This document shows positions 10,740 to 28,117 of a stretch of DNA of 64,000 nt, piece by piece; the stretch's first letter is position 1; each line of letters begins with the position of its first letter. Location: the NCBI GenBank assembly GCA_030549495.1, contig JAUIRK010000288.1, positions 558,001 through 622,000 of the forward strand, written 5' to 3'. Source of the DNA: Nectonema munidae. Its lineage: Eukaryota > Nematomorpha > Nectonematoida > Nectonematidae. The notes below the pieces were generated by a model that did no database searches, was not told where the DNA came from, and worked only from the letters and a program-made list of their open reading frames with translations. Position numbers and translations under genes: made by a program.

Positions 10740-11238
10740 AAAACTTGATTTTAATATTAGAGTTAGTATTAACACAAGTCAAAAATTTGATTTTAATATT
10801 AGAGTATACCGTAGAGACCTTGCTATATGAATAAAAATCAATAATAATCATTGGTACATTAATGAAATGGAACGATTATTTCTGGTTGATAGTTCTCCCC
10901 ATACTGGGGTGAGTTGGTAGACTAACTATGCTAGTTTGAAATGAGTCTCCATGATTTAGTATGATTTCTCATAGAGCGAGAGTGTTTTGGGGTGAGTTTT
11001 CTATGAACAATTCTTTCTATGAAAATGCACTACTTTGATCTTAATCGCATTTTGACCCAATCACGTAAAAAAAATTTATTTACCGAATATAATTAGAAGA
11101 CAAAGTATAAAGATTAATTCGGTGGTTCTTGAATGATTAAAAATAAATTCTCAATTATATTCAAATAAGTATTAAAAACTTGTAAGTTAGTAATTTTTAC
11201 TAACTAAGAAACTGACTTGCAAATATTAATCTTACAAA
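10740..11238. other. AT-rich spacer left of the Merlin element
   Basis: No gene recognised. The sentence AAAAACTTGATTTTAATATT / AAAAATTTGATTTTAATATT occurs twice (10740, 10782). A small palindrome with TTAGTAATTTTTACTAAC sits at about 11189-11207. Confidence 0.4.
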
Positions 11239-11246
11239 CTTATTCT
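11239..11246. repeat. Left target duplication of Merlin (CTTATTCT)
   Basis: CTTATTCT directly before the element; the identical octamer follows it at 13665-13672. Eight or nine bp duplications are the Merlin hallmark. Confidence 0.85.
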
Positions 11247-11961
11247 GGTAATCTTTTACTTTACGCTTCCGTCAATCAAAAAATTTCTCTAAGAAATTAT
11301 TGGCTTTTGTGATATCAATCAAACTATATAATTTTTAAGTAGTTTTAACATATAGGCAATGCTATAAAGCATAAAAATTACAACATACATCTAAATGAAT
11401 AAATAATATATTTATTTTACATTACTTAGTAAGCAAATATTTGATACAAAAATTGATTAAAAACTTTTTTTTATGGAATTCAAATTATAATAGAATTTCA
11501 TTGAATATATTTTACTAAAAATTCTAAATCTAACTTATATAAAACTATGTCAGTAAATTAAAAAAAAATAGAAAATTTACAACATAAAAAATTCAAAAAT
11601 TATAATAAAATTTTGTTGAATATATTTTACTACAGATTCTATATATAATTTACAAAAAATAAGTGAGTAAATTAAAAAAAAATGATAAAAATGAGTTAAA
11701 AATAAAAATACATACTTTATTTCTGTTCAATACTTGAGGTTACATAATTCCTCCAAAGAGTTTAAAAACAAAGTGAAGCAAAAAAAAATTAATGTATAGT
11801 TTTATTAAATTTTAAAAATCCAATTTATCATTCGGGAAATAAAAACCAGAAGTTTCAATTTTTAGATAAAATTTCGTGTTGACTCAGAGTAGTCAGTAAT
11901 TGCATGTACTTCTTAAGAAAGTGAAAAAATTATTGATGTAGGTCGTAGGAAAACATATTTG

Positions 11962-12309
11962 TTATGCTCGTATCAAAACATCTCATCAATAGCAAAACAC
12001 ACAGAGCAATCGATTTGCGTATAGTGTTTGTATTTTTGTTGTGTGGTTCTGGTTGTATTCGTATAAGATGTTTCGCTCAGCATAGAACACGCTTATGTGC
12101 TAATACTGATTCATAAGTGTATGAATGTGTTTTATATGGGTTTGAATAACAAAATCATTCTTTTGTAGTTATTACTTGATACCACACATATGCTTCCAAA
12201 CAAATAAAAAACAACACACTGAAAATATAACCAAATTCACCCACATATGCTACACTCGCTCAAATCGATCAGGGACATGTATAATTTGACGAGTTGTTTT
12301 GACACGAGC
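11962..12309. repeat. Fold-back segment inside Merlin
   Basis: ATGCTCGTATCAAAACATCTC at the left pairs, with about one mismatch in five, with the reverse complement of GAGTTGTTTTGACACGAGCG at 12290-12309. The next words GCAATCGATTTGCG and CGCTCAAATCGATC also pair, and a third partial copy (AAGATGTTTCGCTCAGCATA) lies near 12063. It looks like an old palindromic miniature element that jumped into the Merlin 5' region. Confidence 0.45.
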
Positions 12310-12363
12310 GTAAGAAGTATATTTTCTTTCATCATTTGTTGTATCAATTCATTTTCATCTGAA

Positions 12364-13300
12364 ATGAATGAACTTATGGATACTACTCTGAGTGAGAATA
12401 CAATTTTATCTGAAAATTTGAATTTTTCTTCTCTGTTACAAGTTTTAAATTCAAATGATAAATTAGAAATTTTGGTTTGCTTCGCACAAAGTTATTTTAA
12501 ATATTTTCCAATGCAATGATTGCCAACAAAATTGTAAATTAATAAAGAGTTGGAAATGTTATGTTTGTGGTAAAAAAAGACGGTGGTGCGATCAGGATCA
12601 TTTTTTGCAAAAAGCCATCTCACCTTATTCTATGATTTTGTTCATTTATGGATGGTGTCGCGACTATTCATTAGACGCTATTATTCATGAAGCATCTATT
12701 GGAAGTGGGCGAACTGCTGTAGACTGGGCCAATTTTTGTAGAGAGATTGCTTCAAGTTGGGTTGAAAGAAATTGTCTAACTGTTGGAGGTTTTGATGAAA
12801 ACTTTGAACAAATTATAGTAGAAATTGATGAAAGCAAGTTTTTTTTATAGAAAATATCACAGAGGTACTTGGAGAGAAGGTCATTGGGTGTTTGGAGCAA
12901 TTGAAAGAAATAGTAAGAAATGTTTTTTAGTTGAAGTTGAAGATAGGAGCGAAAAATTATACAAAGACACATACTACCAGGATCCATTCTTGTTTCTGAA
13001 GGATGGCCTGCTTACAGGAACATTTCTAACTATAATAATGGAGTTTATGATCATTGGGTAGTTATACACCAACGTAACTTTGTTGACCCAAATGATATGA
13101 ACATTCACACGCAAAACATTGAAAATCTTTGGATGCGGGCCAAAGGAAAATTTAAAAGACAGTTTGGCACCTCCAACAAATTATTCAAATCATATTTAGA
13201 TGAGTTCTTTTGGACAAGCCATTTTCCAAAAGCAAAATTATTTTCTGTTTTTAAATTCTTTAAAGATTTATTGCAACCTCAAAGTATTGAACAGAGATAA
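12364..13300 (+). pseudogene. Merlin transposase (IS1016/ISXO2-like DDE), frameshifted
   Basis: Starts MNELMDTTLSENTILSENLN. A zinc-ribbon-like part follows (CNDCQQNCK, CYVCGKKRRWCDQDHFL), then the DDE core: IIVEIDESKF (first Asp), RGTWREGHWVFGAIER, VEVEDRSEKL, ILVSEGWPAY at the second acidic site, FVDPND, IHTQNIENLWMRAKGKFKR (Glu). Three frame changes, near 12512, within the T8 run near 12840 and near 12983, break it. The family normally has SDGW where this copy reads SEGW, so the second catalytic Asp appears replaced by Glu. Normal role: cut-and-paste transposition at the element ends. Confidence 0.8.
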
Positions 13301-13664
13301 AGTGTGTATTTTTTATTTATAAATTAAATATTTTTTTTTATTTACTCTCATACTTTAATGTAATTTAAATCTAGAATCTCTAGTAAAATATTTAAATAGT
13401 TAAATTTGAAATCTATAAAACTTTTACTAGTAATAGTAAATAGCAAACTTATTTACAGACACGATACTAATGTAAATTAAATCTAGGATCTTTAATAAAA
13501 TATAGTTAATGAATTCTAATTAAATTTGAAATCTATAAAAATATTTTTCTTAATCTTTATATTATGATAGAGTTTACTAATGTATAGTTTGATTGACATC
13601 ACAACAGCCAATAATTTGTCAAAGAAATTTTTTGATTGACAGAACCGTAAAGTAAAAGATTACC

Positions 13665-13672
13665 CTTATTCT
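13665..13672. repeat. Right target duplication of Merlin (CTTATTCT)
   Basis: Exact copy of 11239-11246. Confidence 0.85.
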
Positions 13673-13721
13673 TTTCAAAAATAATTAAACTGTGAAAGTG
13701 AATAACTTCACACTGATATAC

Positions 13722-13729
13722 ACTGAATA
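13722..13729. repeat. Left target duplication of hAT (ACTGAATA)
   Basis: ACTGAATA immediately before CAGTGGCGG; the same octamer follows the element at 17085-17092. Confidence 0.85.
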
Positions 13730-16700
13730 CAGTGGCGGATTTAAGGGGGGGGGGGGGGCGCACCCGGCGCGCCCCCCCCCTTAAAATTATCAAAGTAAGT
13801 TGAAAAATAACTGGCAAAGTTATTTAGTTTTGTGTAACTTTGAAATTTTTTAATTTCAAATATAATGTTTGTTGTGTTTGAATGATGGAGTTAATGAATA
13901 CTTTCTCTATATTTTTTTACTATTCTCTTTAAAATGTTTTGGAAATTGCTCTCTTGAAAAAGTTTTTTGTTAATTTAAAAAAATTATATAAAAATTTTTT
14001 AAATATAATTTTCTCTAGTTGTTTCATGGCCTGTTTATTTGCAAATCTTAAAGTTCATTTTACGACCACTCTTCAAATTTGACTTAAAGTGTTTGAAATA
14101 CATAAACTTATTATATTGAGTAAACGTAGTAAGTTATAATTATTATTTTGTATTAACAATTTTGGATCATTCTGATTAATATTTTTAGATTTTTGTTTGA
14201 TCAAAATTTTTTTGATTAATTACTATATAAACAAGTAACTATTCCTGAATTCGTTTTTTGATAATGAACAAAAGAAAAATATCAGATTACTTCAAATCAA
14301 GAAACACAGAAGATGGCAAGAAAAAGTTTTTTTTCACTTAAAAAATTTTTTTAGATATATGTTTACTTTTTATTTAAGACTTTCAAGTGATAATGCCGAA
14401 CGTATTCAAATAACCTCAGACAAACTTGTTACTAAAGAAACTTTTACTGAAAACTTGGAAGCTGGCCCTAGTAGTCAAATCATGGATACTGATGATTTGC
14501 CTACAACATTTCTTGTTGAACATACTCAAAACAATATTTCTACTGAGAGACAGGAAGCACTTGAAAATAACTTGCCAAACATTAGTCTTTTTGATCATAA
14601 AGCTAACGATCAGATGAAGTTTTACTTTATTGAGAAGCGCTTTTCAGAACCAACTTTCAAGTTTCCCTCAAAACTATACAAGGATAAAAGAAAAGCGACT
14701 GGCGAAATGAAACGGCATTGTCAAAGAGAGTGGTTCAACATTTTTAAGTTTATTGGTTATTCTAAATTAAAAGACGGCATTTTTTGTATTGCATGCCGTT
14801 TTTTTCCGAACAATTCACATCGATCTGGAAAAAAGTTCATAACGGAAGTGTATAATAATTGGAAAGATGCAAAAGAAGATATAAAAAATCATAGTGTAAC
14901 TGAATATCACTTGTCATCAATGTTTAGAATGAAAACTTTCGTCGAAACATACCAAAATCTTTCTAAGCGTGTTGATGCCTCACTAAACGTATGCTCTGCT
15001 GAAAGGATAGAACAGAATCGAAAAATTCTTAAGTCTATTACAAAATCATTGATATTTTGTGGCCGACGCGGAATTGCCTTACGAGGCCACAGAGATGACG
15101 ACACAATAAATTACACTGACTACAACCATGGTAATTTTAAGGAACTTTTAAACTTTAGTATAGACTCTGGGGATTACATTTTAGCAGATCATTTTAAAAA
15201 TTGTAAAAAAAATGCAAAATATACTTCTAAAACTTGTTAAAATGAACTATTGGGTTGCATTAAAAGATATATACAGAGTGAAATTGTTAGAGAATTATAT
15301 GAACAGCCATTTGGACCATACTTCGGACTACAATGTGATGAGGTAAATGATGTAAGCAATTGGGAACAACTAGGAATTGTTTTACGATATACACGGGATA
15401 ATAAACCTATCGAAAGGTTGTTTGAATTTGTACAATGGGAAAGCACAAGGGGGCTGGACATTTGTGAAAATGTTATTAAATCACTTTCTACTGCTGGAAT
15501 AGATGTAGGATTCTGTCGTTCCCAAACAGTGGATGGGGCAGCAAACATGTCAGGAAAGTACAATGGTTTTGCTGCAAAATTTCTAGAAATATCTCCAAAA
15601 GCAACATATCATTACTGCAGTAACCACGATTTAAATCTTGTTCTCTGCAAGAGTAGTCAGGTGCGAGAAATTCATCTAATGTTAGACGTAATAAAACAAC
15701 TCGGAATTTTTTTTCATATCTCCCCAAAGAGATGTAGGCGTCTTGAACAATCTGTAAATACCATCAACAAAGAAAGGACAACAAAAAGTGTTATTACAAA
15801 GTCAAAAATGAAGATATTTTGTGAAACACGATGGGTAGAAAAAATAACAACACTGCAGGATTTTGAAGATCTTTATGAAGCTTTACTTGCATGTTTGGAT
15901 GCAATTGGCTCTTATGAATGCCGATGGGCTGGCAAGGCCGTAACAGAGGCATATGGGCTAATGAAGCGCATAACAGATTGCACATTTATCATCAGTTTCC
16001 AAACAGTGTTATATATTTTTGGATACTTCATGGGACTCAGCAACAAACTGCAGGAAACTGAAATGGACGTAATTCAAGCTTACAACATGGTAGAACTGAT
16101 TAGGGAAACTCTCAAATCTGCAAGAACCAATGAAGCTGAATATGATATTATATATTCAAATTCAGAAAAAATGATAAACTTAGCTGGCATTTCAATGACA
16201 ATTCCTAGAAGATGCAGTAAGCAAACACTTAGAAATAATATTGAAGCTGTAGATGCAAAGGAGTATTTCAAACGAGCAGTTTTTATACCATTTGTGGATG
16301 GTGTTGTACAACAAATGGATATCAGATTTAGTACACTTGCTAAAGCAGCTCTTCGTGGTTTTTACTTGCTACCAAGCAATCTTTGCAAAATTACAGAGGA
16401 AACAGTTTCTTCCCTAATTGATTTTCACAATACCGACTTACCATCCTCTTCTACATTTTCTCAAGAACTAGAGCTTTGGAAGAAGTTATGGCTTAGCCAA
16501 GAAGACACTCCAACCACTTTAGTTTCTACGCTATCAGACATAAGAACCTGTCCAAATCTATTTCCGAACATTACTAAAGTTTTACATTTTTTACAACTAA
16601 CAGCAGTTTCTTCAAGTGGAGTTGAACGTGGAAACTCCTCTCTAAAACATATTAAAGGAGCATCCAGGAGTTCTATGACGGAAGAAAGATTAAATGCGCT

Positions 16701-17084
16701 TCTTCTTCTTTATTTATCCCGGGACATCCACATTGATGTTGATGCAGTCGTTGAAATGTATGCCAGACAACAACCACAAAGAATGCTTCTCATCAATCCC
16801 TTGGCAGAGAAATAACTGAACATACGATTTAGTTTTTGAGGGATTTTTGCAATAAATTTAATTTCAATACCTCTATCTTTTTTTAGTTATTTACCTGTTT
16901 TATTTAATATGCTATGATTTTGGTTATCTTCATGATGAAAGGTTATGGGTTTCGTTAAAGAGATTTTGATTCAGAGAGTTTTGATAATGGTGACTTTTCA
17001 TCAAGAGACCCCCATCAAAACAGCTAATACATACTTGTGCACGTTTTGCGCCCCTCCTATTTACATTTCTTGAATTCGCGCCTG
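13730..17084 (+). mobile_element. Complete hAT transposon, ZMYM1/THAP12-like transposase, 3355 bp
   Basis: Left end CAGTGGCGGATTTAAG, right end (reverse complement) CAGGCGCGAATTCAAG. Perfect 8-bp duplication ACTGAATA, as expected for hAT. A G run (13744-13757) and C run sit just inside the left end, around GCGCACCCGGCGCG. The transposase frame (14264-16815) occupies most of the interior and is broken once. The neighbouring Merlin element ends only 66 bp to the left. The condition suggests fairly recent activity. Confidence 0.88.
14264..16815 (+). CDS. hAT transposase with one in-frame stop and a probable 53-nt intron
   Basis: Exon 1 is probably 14264-14325 (MNKRKISDYFKSRNTEDGKK), intron 14326-14378 (GT...TATTTAAG), exon 2 from 14379 in frame. 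Domains: zf-TTF-like WFNIFKFIGYSKLKDGIFC with CIACRFFP; DUF4371-like region with NHGNFKELLNF; RNase-H-like core GLQCDEVNDVSNWEQ, TVDGAANMSGKYNGF, YHYCSNHDLNLVL; hAT dimerisation tail SSSGVERGNSSLKHIK, TEERLNALLLLYLSRDI. The frame stays open to 16815 except TAA at 15238-15240, where relatives have Gln, so one C-to-T change explains it. Length about 820 codons is full for this class. Expected role: nuclear cut-and-paste transposase; this copy would be terminated after about 310 residues. Confidence 0.85.
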
Positions 17085-17092
17085 ACTGAATA
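17085..17092. repeat. Right target duplication of hAT (ACTGAATA)
   Basis: Exact copy of 13722-13729. Confidence 0.85.
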
Positions 17093-17490
17093 TACACTTA
17101 AAAGTCAAAAACAACATTTCAATCTTAAATTTTTTTGTGAGTATATAATTTTTCAATGTAAATACGCAACCTGGGAAATTAATTTTACTGAAAATAGTTA
17201 CAATTTGACTATTAATTAAAAAGTTCTGCTGTAAAAGTGGCCATTTCGGATTGTTGGTGTTTCTTTTCATTCAAATAAATTAAATTTTTAATATTATTAA
17301 CAATCTTTAATCTTTTCAAGTTCAATCTATTTTGAAAAAAATAGGTTGAGAGTAAAAAAGGTTAAAATATCTAATTTAGAACATATTTTTTCTTTATGTT
17401 TTGAATAAATATTGTTAAAACTCTTACTTGTATTCTCTTTGATTGCAATTTTATATTTTTCTTGTCATGCTATCGTTAGTATCTACATTC
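17093..17490. other. AT-rich spacer between the hAT element and the acidic gene
   Basis: Nothing recognised. Confidence 0.45.
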
Positions 17491-17491
17491 C

Positions 17492-17497
17492 TTTATT
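17492..17497 (-). terminator. Possible poly-A signal of the acidic-protein gene
   Basis: AATAAA on the minus strand about 106 nt after the stop codon at 17603-17605. Confidence 0.4.
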
Positions 17498-17602
17498 TCA
17501 TTTTCATCTGGAATGCTGGTCCCCCCCTTCCCCAATAGGGTATTATACGCTCAAAGGCGTGGGTATCATGCAAACCAGAAATTTGCACTCATTGTGGCCA
17601 GC

Positions 17603-22657
<5,055 letters not shown>

Positions 22658-22715
22658 CTTTATTAATAAAATTATTTATTGAAATAATGAATATAAATAT
22701 TCGTACATAACTCAC

Positions 22716-22721
22716 TTTATA
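22716..22721 (-). promoter_or_regulatory. TATA-like box of the acidic-protein gene
   Basis: TATAAA on the minus strand about 60 nt before the ATG; an inverted CCAAT word lies about 20 bp further upstream (near 22738). The spacing is reasonable for an RNA polymerase II promoter with a short leader. Confidence 0.35.
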
Positions 22722-22749
22722 AATTCATTTTACGCGAGCCAATTAAAAA

Positions 22750-24427
22750 TGAATATTTCATTGACATAAAATTTACCAATCATATTTCGGTTCATCATAC
22801 CTGCGAAAAAATACACAGAAAAGATAGAGCGTAATGATAAAATAACGCTTAAAACCAACAACTCATCATCACACTATAAATACTCATCAACCATATAACA
22901 ACACACAAAACGGTTAATTCGTAAGCTTCTATATCTTCTTCATCTCTATATCATAATACCTTCCTATCGTTTGTATGTCTGTGTGTATATAATAAATTAA
23001 CTCATCACACCATATAGAAATACACCCAAAACAATGTATGTAGTAGCCTTCACTCACCTTTACACATCGTAACCTATTATAATAATTTATTGAGGTGTAA
23101 TAATTGTATGTTTTTACGTTACTCATATAAGAAAAATTGTTATAAACTATTAATTATTACAATTTTAAACAGTTTTCACATTAAATTTTGGAATGTAATT
23201 TACATATTAATTTTTTAAGTTTGGCATTTCTTTGTACTTTTAGCCCGTGACTTATAAATTTTATCCGAACACTTTTTTCTGGATCTTGTCAGAATTATTT
23301 AGAAGTTGGCTTAAGGTATAAGATGTATAATTGCAATCATTAAAAATCCCGGATCCACTCGGTACTTAGCTAGAAACTACTAAACGCTTTATAATATTAT
23401 CACGTTTAAAATAATCCGGTTAATCTAAACAAGGACAACAAATCCTCGATGTTAAGATTTAAAATGAATCTCAGAATAACTATGTAAAAAAATTTAAATA
23501 CATAGTGAGTTTTTTTTCGTATCCGCGATTTTAATGATGAATTTACTCTATATTTCACTAACTGTTCAACTGTAACACATATTTTGGAGTTCGAAACTTC
23601 GAAAACTTTGAAGAAATTTCTTCATATACTTTTCTTATAGCCGAGATTTTGTCATTATGATTTTGCAATTCACTGTTGTCAAAACGTATAAAAAATAGAT
23701 AAGTTGGAAGATATCCATACTATTTATAAAATAAAACTAATGTCCTTTTCCTGATATTTCTCTTATCTGATATAAATTATGGAATGAAAATAATGAAACT
23801 CTTTTATTTCAAATTTTTCATTGCAGTATTTTAAACAAATTCAACGATCTTATTTGACCTGAAACAAATAAGAGCATTTTATGAATATATACTAGAATAT
23901 AAACAATACTGTTTCAATATACACATAAAAATATGCAACTATGAATATAAAGATGTAGAGCCCAACACTGATACGGCAAAAGTTTACCTCAGATTTAATT
24001 CAAATTGCACCAAACCTTTCAACATTTCTTTATCTAGTACAATGGTTTTTTGCCTTTTTTTTCTAATGGACGCCCTCATAGCTATTCGTCAAAAGACAAG
24101 GTTATTTTCAGTAATAATAATAATTTATTAAAACCAGTTCTTACTGTCAAATACGTGATCCATTGAAAATAAGCATTTTAAAACGTTTATAAGTGTTCTT
24201 CTCTTTTACAATTAAACAGAATCGAGATGCTGTATAAGAATCGGTATAGACAGGCAGCCCTTGTTTCAAGGTCACTACTAAAATTTATTACTAAATAAAA
24301 ATTAAACTAAAAAATTTTAGATTTTTGAAATATTTTAAAATTTTGCATGGTATGTCAGTGTAAATTTATAATAACTATAGTAAACAATATTTCCAATTTA
24401 TTCAGAGATTTATTTTAAAATTTTATA
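22750..24427. other. AT-rich spacer, no gene seen
   Basis: Scanned on both strands; no long frame, terminal repeat or RNA gene was recognised. Confidence 0.45.
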
Positions 24428-24482
24428 TTAACCCTATTAGTGCTGGGGCGTAAAACGCCCCACCCCCCCCCCCCCCTTCACT
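24428..24482 (+). mobile_element. Possible TTAA-flanked terminus with GGGGCGT hairpin
   Basis: TTAA (24428-24431) is followed by CCCTATTAGTGCTGGGGCG and a perfect short hairpin GGGGCGTAAAACGCCCC, then a C run. Ends of the CCC(T/A)...TTAGTG type after TTAA are typical of piggyBac-like elements. A candidate partner is at 29625-29661. Confidence 0.3.
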
Positions 24483-24829
24483 AAAAAATTAATTGTACAA
24501 AATTGGCTGAATCATATCTCTTCAAATTTTGTGACTTTTCCTAAAATCGCTAGCTGCATCTTTTGATACCATTTCATGGTAGTTAAATGACACTTTCATG
24601 TCCAAAACTGTCAATCAAAATCAAAAATTAAATTTTTCAGCGAGATTTTGACATTATCTGTAGTTAACCTTATAACTTAGGATCCATATTATATACTGCC
24701 TTGAAAATTTATAATTATATACAGTTTGGAACGCATAACACTTTATATATTTAATTTTTTCAATAATCATGGCTACTTTTTGGAAAATGTCAATCAAAAT
24801 TTTGATTAATCAGAAATATATCTAATAAA

Positions 24830-26095
24830 ATTTTCCTTCAAATTTTACATAAAATATATGATTTTATACTAAATCGGCCATGCTGGTTTCATTTCTGGAC
24901 TTATTTTTTCATTTAGGATTTGAAAATACCAATAAGTGTTAATCAAATCTGCGGTTTACTTCTAAATTTTGTCTCCAAAAACATTTCTTCAAATTTTACA
25001 TAAAATATATGTGTTATACTAAATCAGCATTGCAGGTTTCATTTCTGGACTCATATTTTTCATTTAGGATTTGAAAATACCTATAAGTGTTTATCAAATT
25101 TGCGGTTTATCTCTAAAAATTGTCTCCAAAAACATTCCTTCAAAGTTTACATAAAATATATGTTTTATACTAAATCGGCCATGCTGGTTTCATTTCTTGA
25201 CTCATTTTTTCATTTAGGATTCGAAAATACCAATAAGTGTTAATCAATTTTGCGGTTTACTTCTAAAAAATTTATCTAAAAACATTCATTCTAATTTTAC
25301 AATGAGATATATGTTTTTTTAACAAATCATTTATGCTATAGTTACATTTCTAGGCTCAGTTTTTGCTTTTTAAAAATATCTGCAAACGTCAATAAAATAT
25401 GCGGTTTAAGTTTAAAAATTATTTTCAAATATATCTTAAATTTTATATGAAATATATATTTTTATACCAAATCAACCATGCTAGTTTCATTTATGGACTC
25501 AATTTTTACAGTTTGGATTTAAAAATAACTATAAGTATCAATCAAATTTGCGTTTAGTTCTAAAATTTGTTTCCAAAAGTATTGGTTCATATTTTACATT
25601 AAATATATGTTTTTATAGCAAATACATCATGATGGTTTCATTTCTGGACGAAGTTTTCGCATTTAAAAGTTTAACTGTTAGTGTCAATGAAATTTACGGT
25701 TTATGTCTAAAAACTATATCCCAAAATATTCTCTCTAATTTTACAATAAATATATGTTTCTATACCAATTCGACCATGATAATTTTATTTCTGAAATAAG
25801 TTTTTGCATTTAAAGGCTTTAAATATCTGAAAGTGTCAATCAAATGATCGATTTACGTTTAATGTCTACAGCAATAAAGAAAAAAAAGTTTCATTTTTGG
25901 ACTCAGGTTTCGCATTTATGATTTTAAAATATCTGAAAGCTTGAATCAGATTTGTGGTTTAATTTTAGATACTGTCTTCAAAAATATTTTCAAAAAAATA
26001 AAATATCTCTTTCAAATAAAATATCTGATTTTATAACAAATCGACTATGCCTATCATTTCTCAACTCCATTTTGTCTAATACGGTAAAAAATATC
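24830..26095 (+). repeat. Tandem array A, about nine diverged units of about 150 bp
   Basis: The phrase CATGCTGGTTTCATTTCTGG recurs, exactly or changed, near 24880, 25032, 25184, 25336, 25480, 25630, 25776, 25890 and 26047. Each unit also holds a TACATAAAATATATG-like word, a (C)AATAAGTGTTAATCAAAT-like word and TTGCGGTTTA. The first units are most alike and later ones decay. Satellite-like, non-coding. Confidence 0.8.
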
Positions 26096-28117
26096 TCGAA
26101 GTGGCCATTGAATTAGTGATGTATGCCTGAATCTGTTCCACTGAGAAAAAAGTCTAGTTGAAATTACTAATCAAATTAGTATATTTTACTGTTCAATTAG
26201 TAAGTGCTACCAATCATTTTATTCCGTTAATTAGTCCAAACTACTAATTATACATAAAACTGACAACAATTATTATTTGGTAAATACAACTAACTGAATA
26301 CTTATGAATGTTTTTTTTAACAAAATTTATGTTTTTATATTTCATAATAAGGGAACACTTGTTTTGTCACCCTTATCCTTCTACCAAATTATATTAAACG
26401 ATATTTTAAAAATATTTTGATAACAAACATAAGCTTGATATCCAAATGAAGACTAACTGTCTTTTGTAAACGACGACAAATTTTCTATCCTAAGTCAAAA
26501 AATTATGCTTATAAGCTGCAACAATGAATTGAATGACAAAAAATATGAATGAACTAAGCGAAAAAACAAGCAAGTTTATTTTGCAAAGCATGAATAAGAG
26601 AGATATGTATTGAAAAAACAAGTAAGGATCTTTATTCAAGCGGGCACTTTTCTTTCATTATTTTCGAGTAGACTTGAATTATCTACTTTACTTACTTGTT
26701 TTTAACTTGTAAAACACACAGTTTTTAGACAGTTTTTAGGAAACTTCAAGTTAAAAACATAGAAACAACAAAAAAGTGTGAGAAAAGCAATTGAGAAGGA
26801 TTCTGTTTTACACGCGAATTGGTAAAAAAAAATTAAAGCACATATGATGAAACATACCTAAATAAAAAATGTACTTGGCAAAAGTTTCCAGAAAACAAAT
26901 GAAATTGGAGAGTAGGTAAAGAAAATAAATAGAAGAATCCAAAAGTGGAAACGAAGAAGAAACAGAGAAGTGAGAAACGATAAAAGAGAGACTAACAAAC
27001 GAGATTGCATGCAACAAATGTTTGCAATAAAAAGAGAATGATGGATGGAGTAAATTGGGACACATCTTATCTCTTTATATACAAAGTGAAAGTTTTCACA
27101 TGGCACGAAAAGGCACTCTCATCATCTCCTTTCTCTCCCTCTTTCTCTTTCACCTATGAAATATTTTTTTAAAAAAACAAAACTTATTATAAAATCTTTT
27201 GAAGATTAGTATGAGCGAAGGAAACAACCTGAAAACTAATTGAAAAGAAAACTTGTGATCAAAATAAATAATTTTAAAAAAATGTATCTTGACTAAATGG
27301 AAGATCTACCATGTTCTAATGAACTAGGAAGTGGTGTAATGATATAATATTAGGTGCTTCAAAAAAGATTTTGACTGTGAAAAAGAAGTTCCTCTTTTAC
27401 AAATGAAAAATATTTAAATCCATGGCTTATCATCTAGGTAGGATTACAATTATCATTTAACTAAGATGGGTAAGAAATCTAAAAATTTAGAATAAGTCAG
27501 ATTTATCAAAAATGGCACAGATGCCAATATGTGAGAATTTAGTCACTATCAAGATATTTTTTAATTTAAATTGAATTTGTCCATCTTTTTCCTTTTGCGT
27601 CAAATAGCGTTTAGATGAAAAACGGGAACAACTTTTTCTAATTGAATATGAACATCACGAATGATTTATCAGAAAAAAATCTTTGAACTGAGATTGGTTG
27701 ACAAATATTCAGGCCTTATGATAAAACACACAATACTGATAATAAAAAAAGTCTAAGATCATCAAGAAGATTCTCAGAATGCTTTGAGAGAGGAAAAAAG
27801 TAACTTTATCTTTATAAAAAAATATTGAAGAATATAAATTTCTAATGAAAAAGAGCTACCAAGTAAGGATAATCATAGAATGAATAGCAAAATTACATAC
27901 TGTAAATGATAAAATGTCGTAGAAACTACCAGCCGATAACGAATCTGTAGCCAAAAAGATGGAGGTCCTAACCAGATGCATAAGTTACTGGCAAATGAAA
28001 CATTTTGAATGAATTAAACAATTAAAGTTGGTTTATTAAATAAATTAAGAAAATAATTACCAGAGAAATACTGCAAGTAGAAGTTATTTTTATGTTTATA
28101 TATTTGACATTGATTTT
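26096..28117. other. AT-rich spacer, no gene seen
   Basis: Includes an ACTAATT-rich patch near 26165-26250 and a purine-rich stretch near 26560-27060. The weak minus-strand frames at 26808-27106 mirror the purine runs and are not supported as genes. Confidence 0.45.

Larger units (their letters stand above)
11247..13664 (+). mobile_element. Complete Merlin DNA transposon, 2418 bp
   Basis: The ends begin GGTAATCTTTTACTTTACG and, reverse-complemented, GGTAATCTTTTACTTTACGG; about 83 bp align with few mismatches up to ATCAATCAAACTATA. The inverted similarity continues inward: two tandem units at about 11480-11700 match two units at about 13330-13560, and 11695-11780 matches the reverse complement of about 13225-13310, which includes the 3' end of the transposase frame. 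The left arm is thus about 530 bp, the right about 435 bp. Perfect 8-bp flanking duplication CTTATTCT. It carries one broken ISXO2/IS1016-type transposase frame (12364-13300) and a fold-back segment (11962-12309). Confidence 0.85.

Noticed and set aside
26808-27106. Small hydrophobic minus-strand proteins
   Set aside because: They arise from a purine-rich stretch on the plus strand; no signal for a gene and no recognisable domain.
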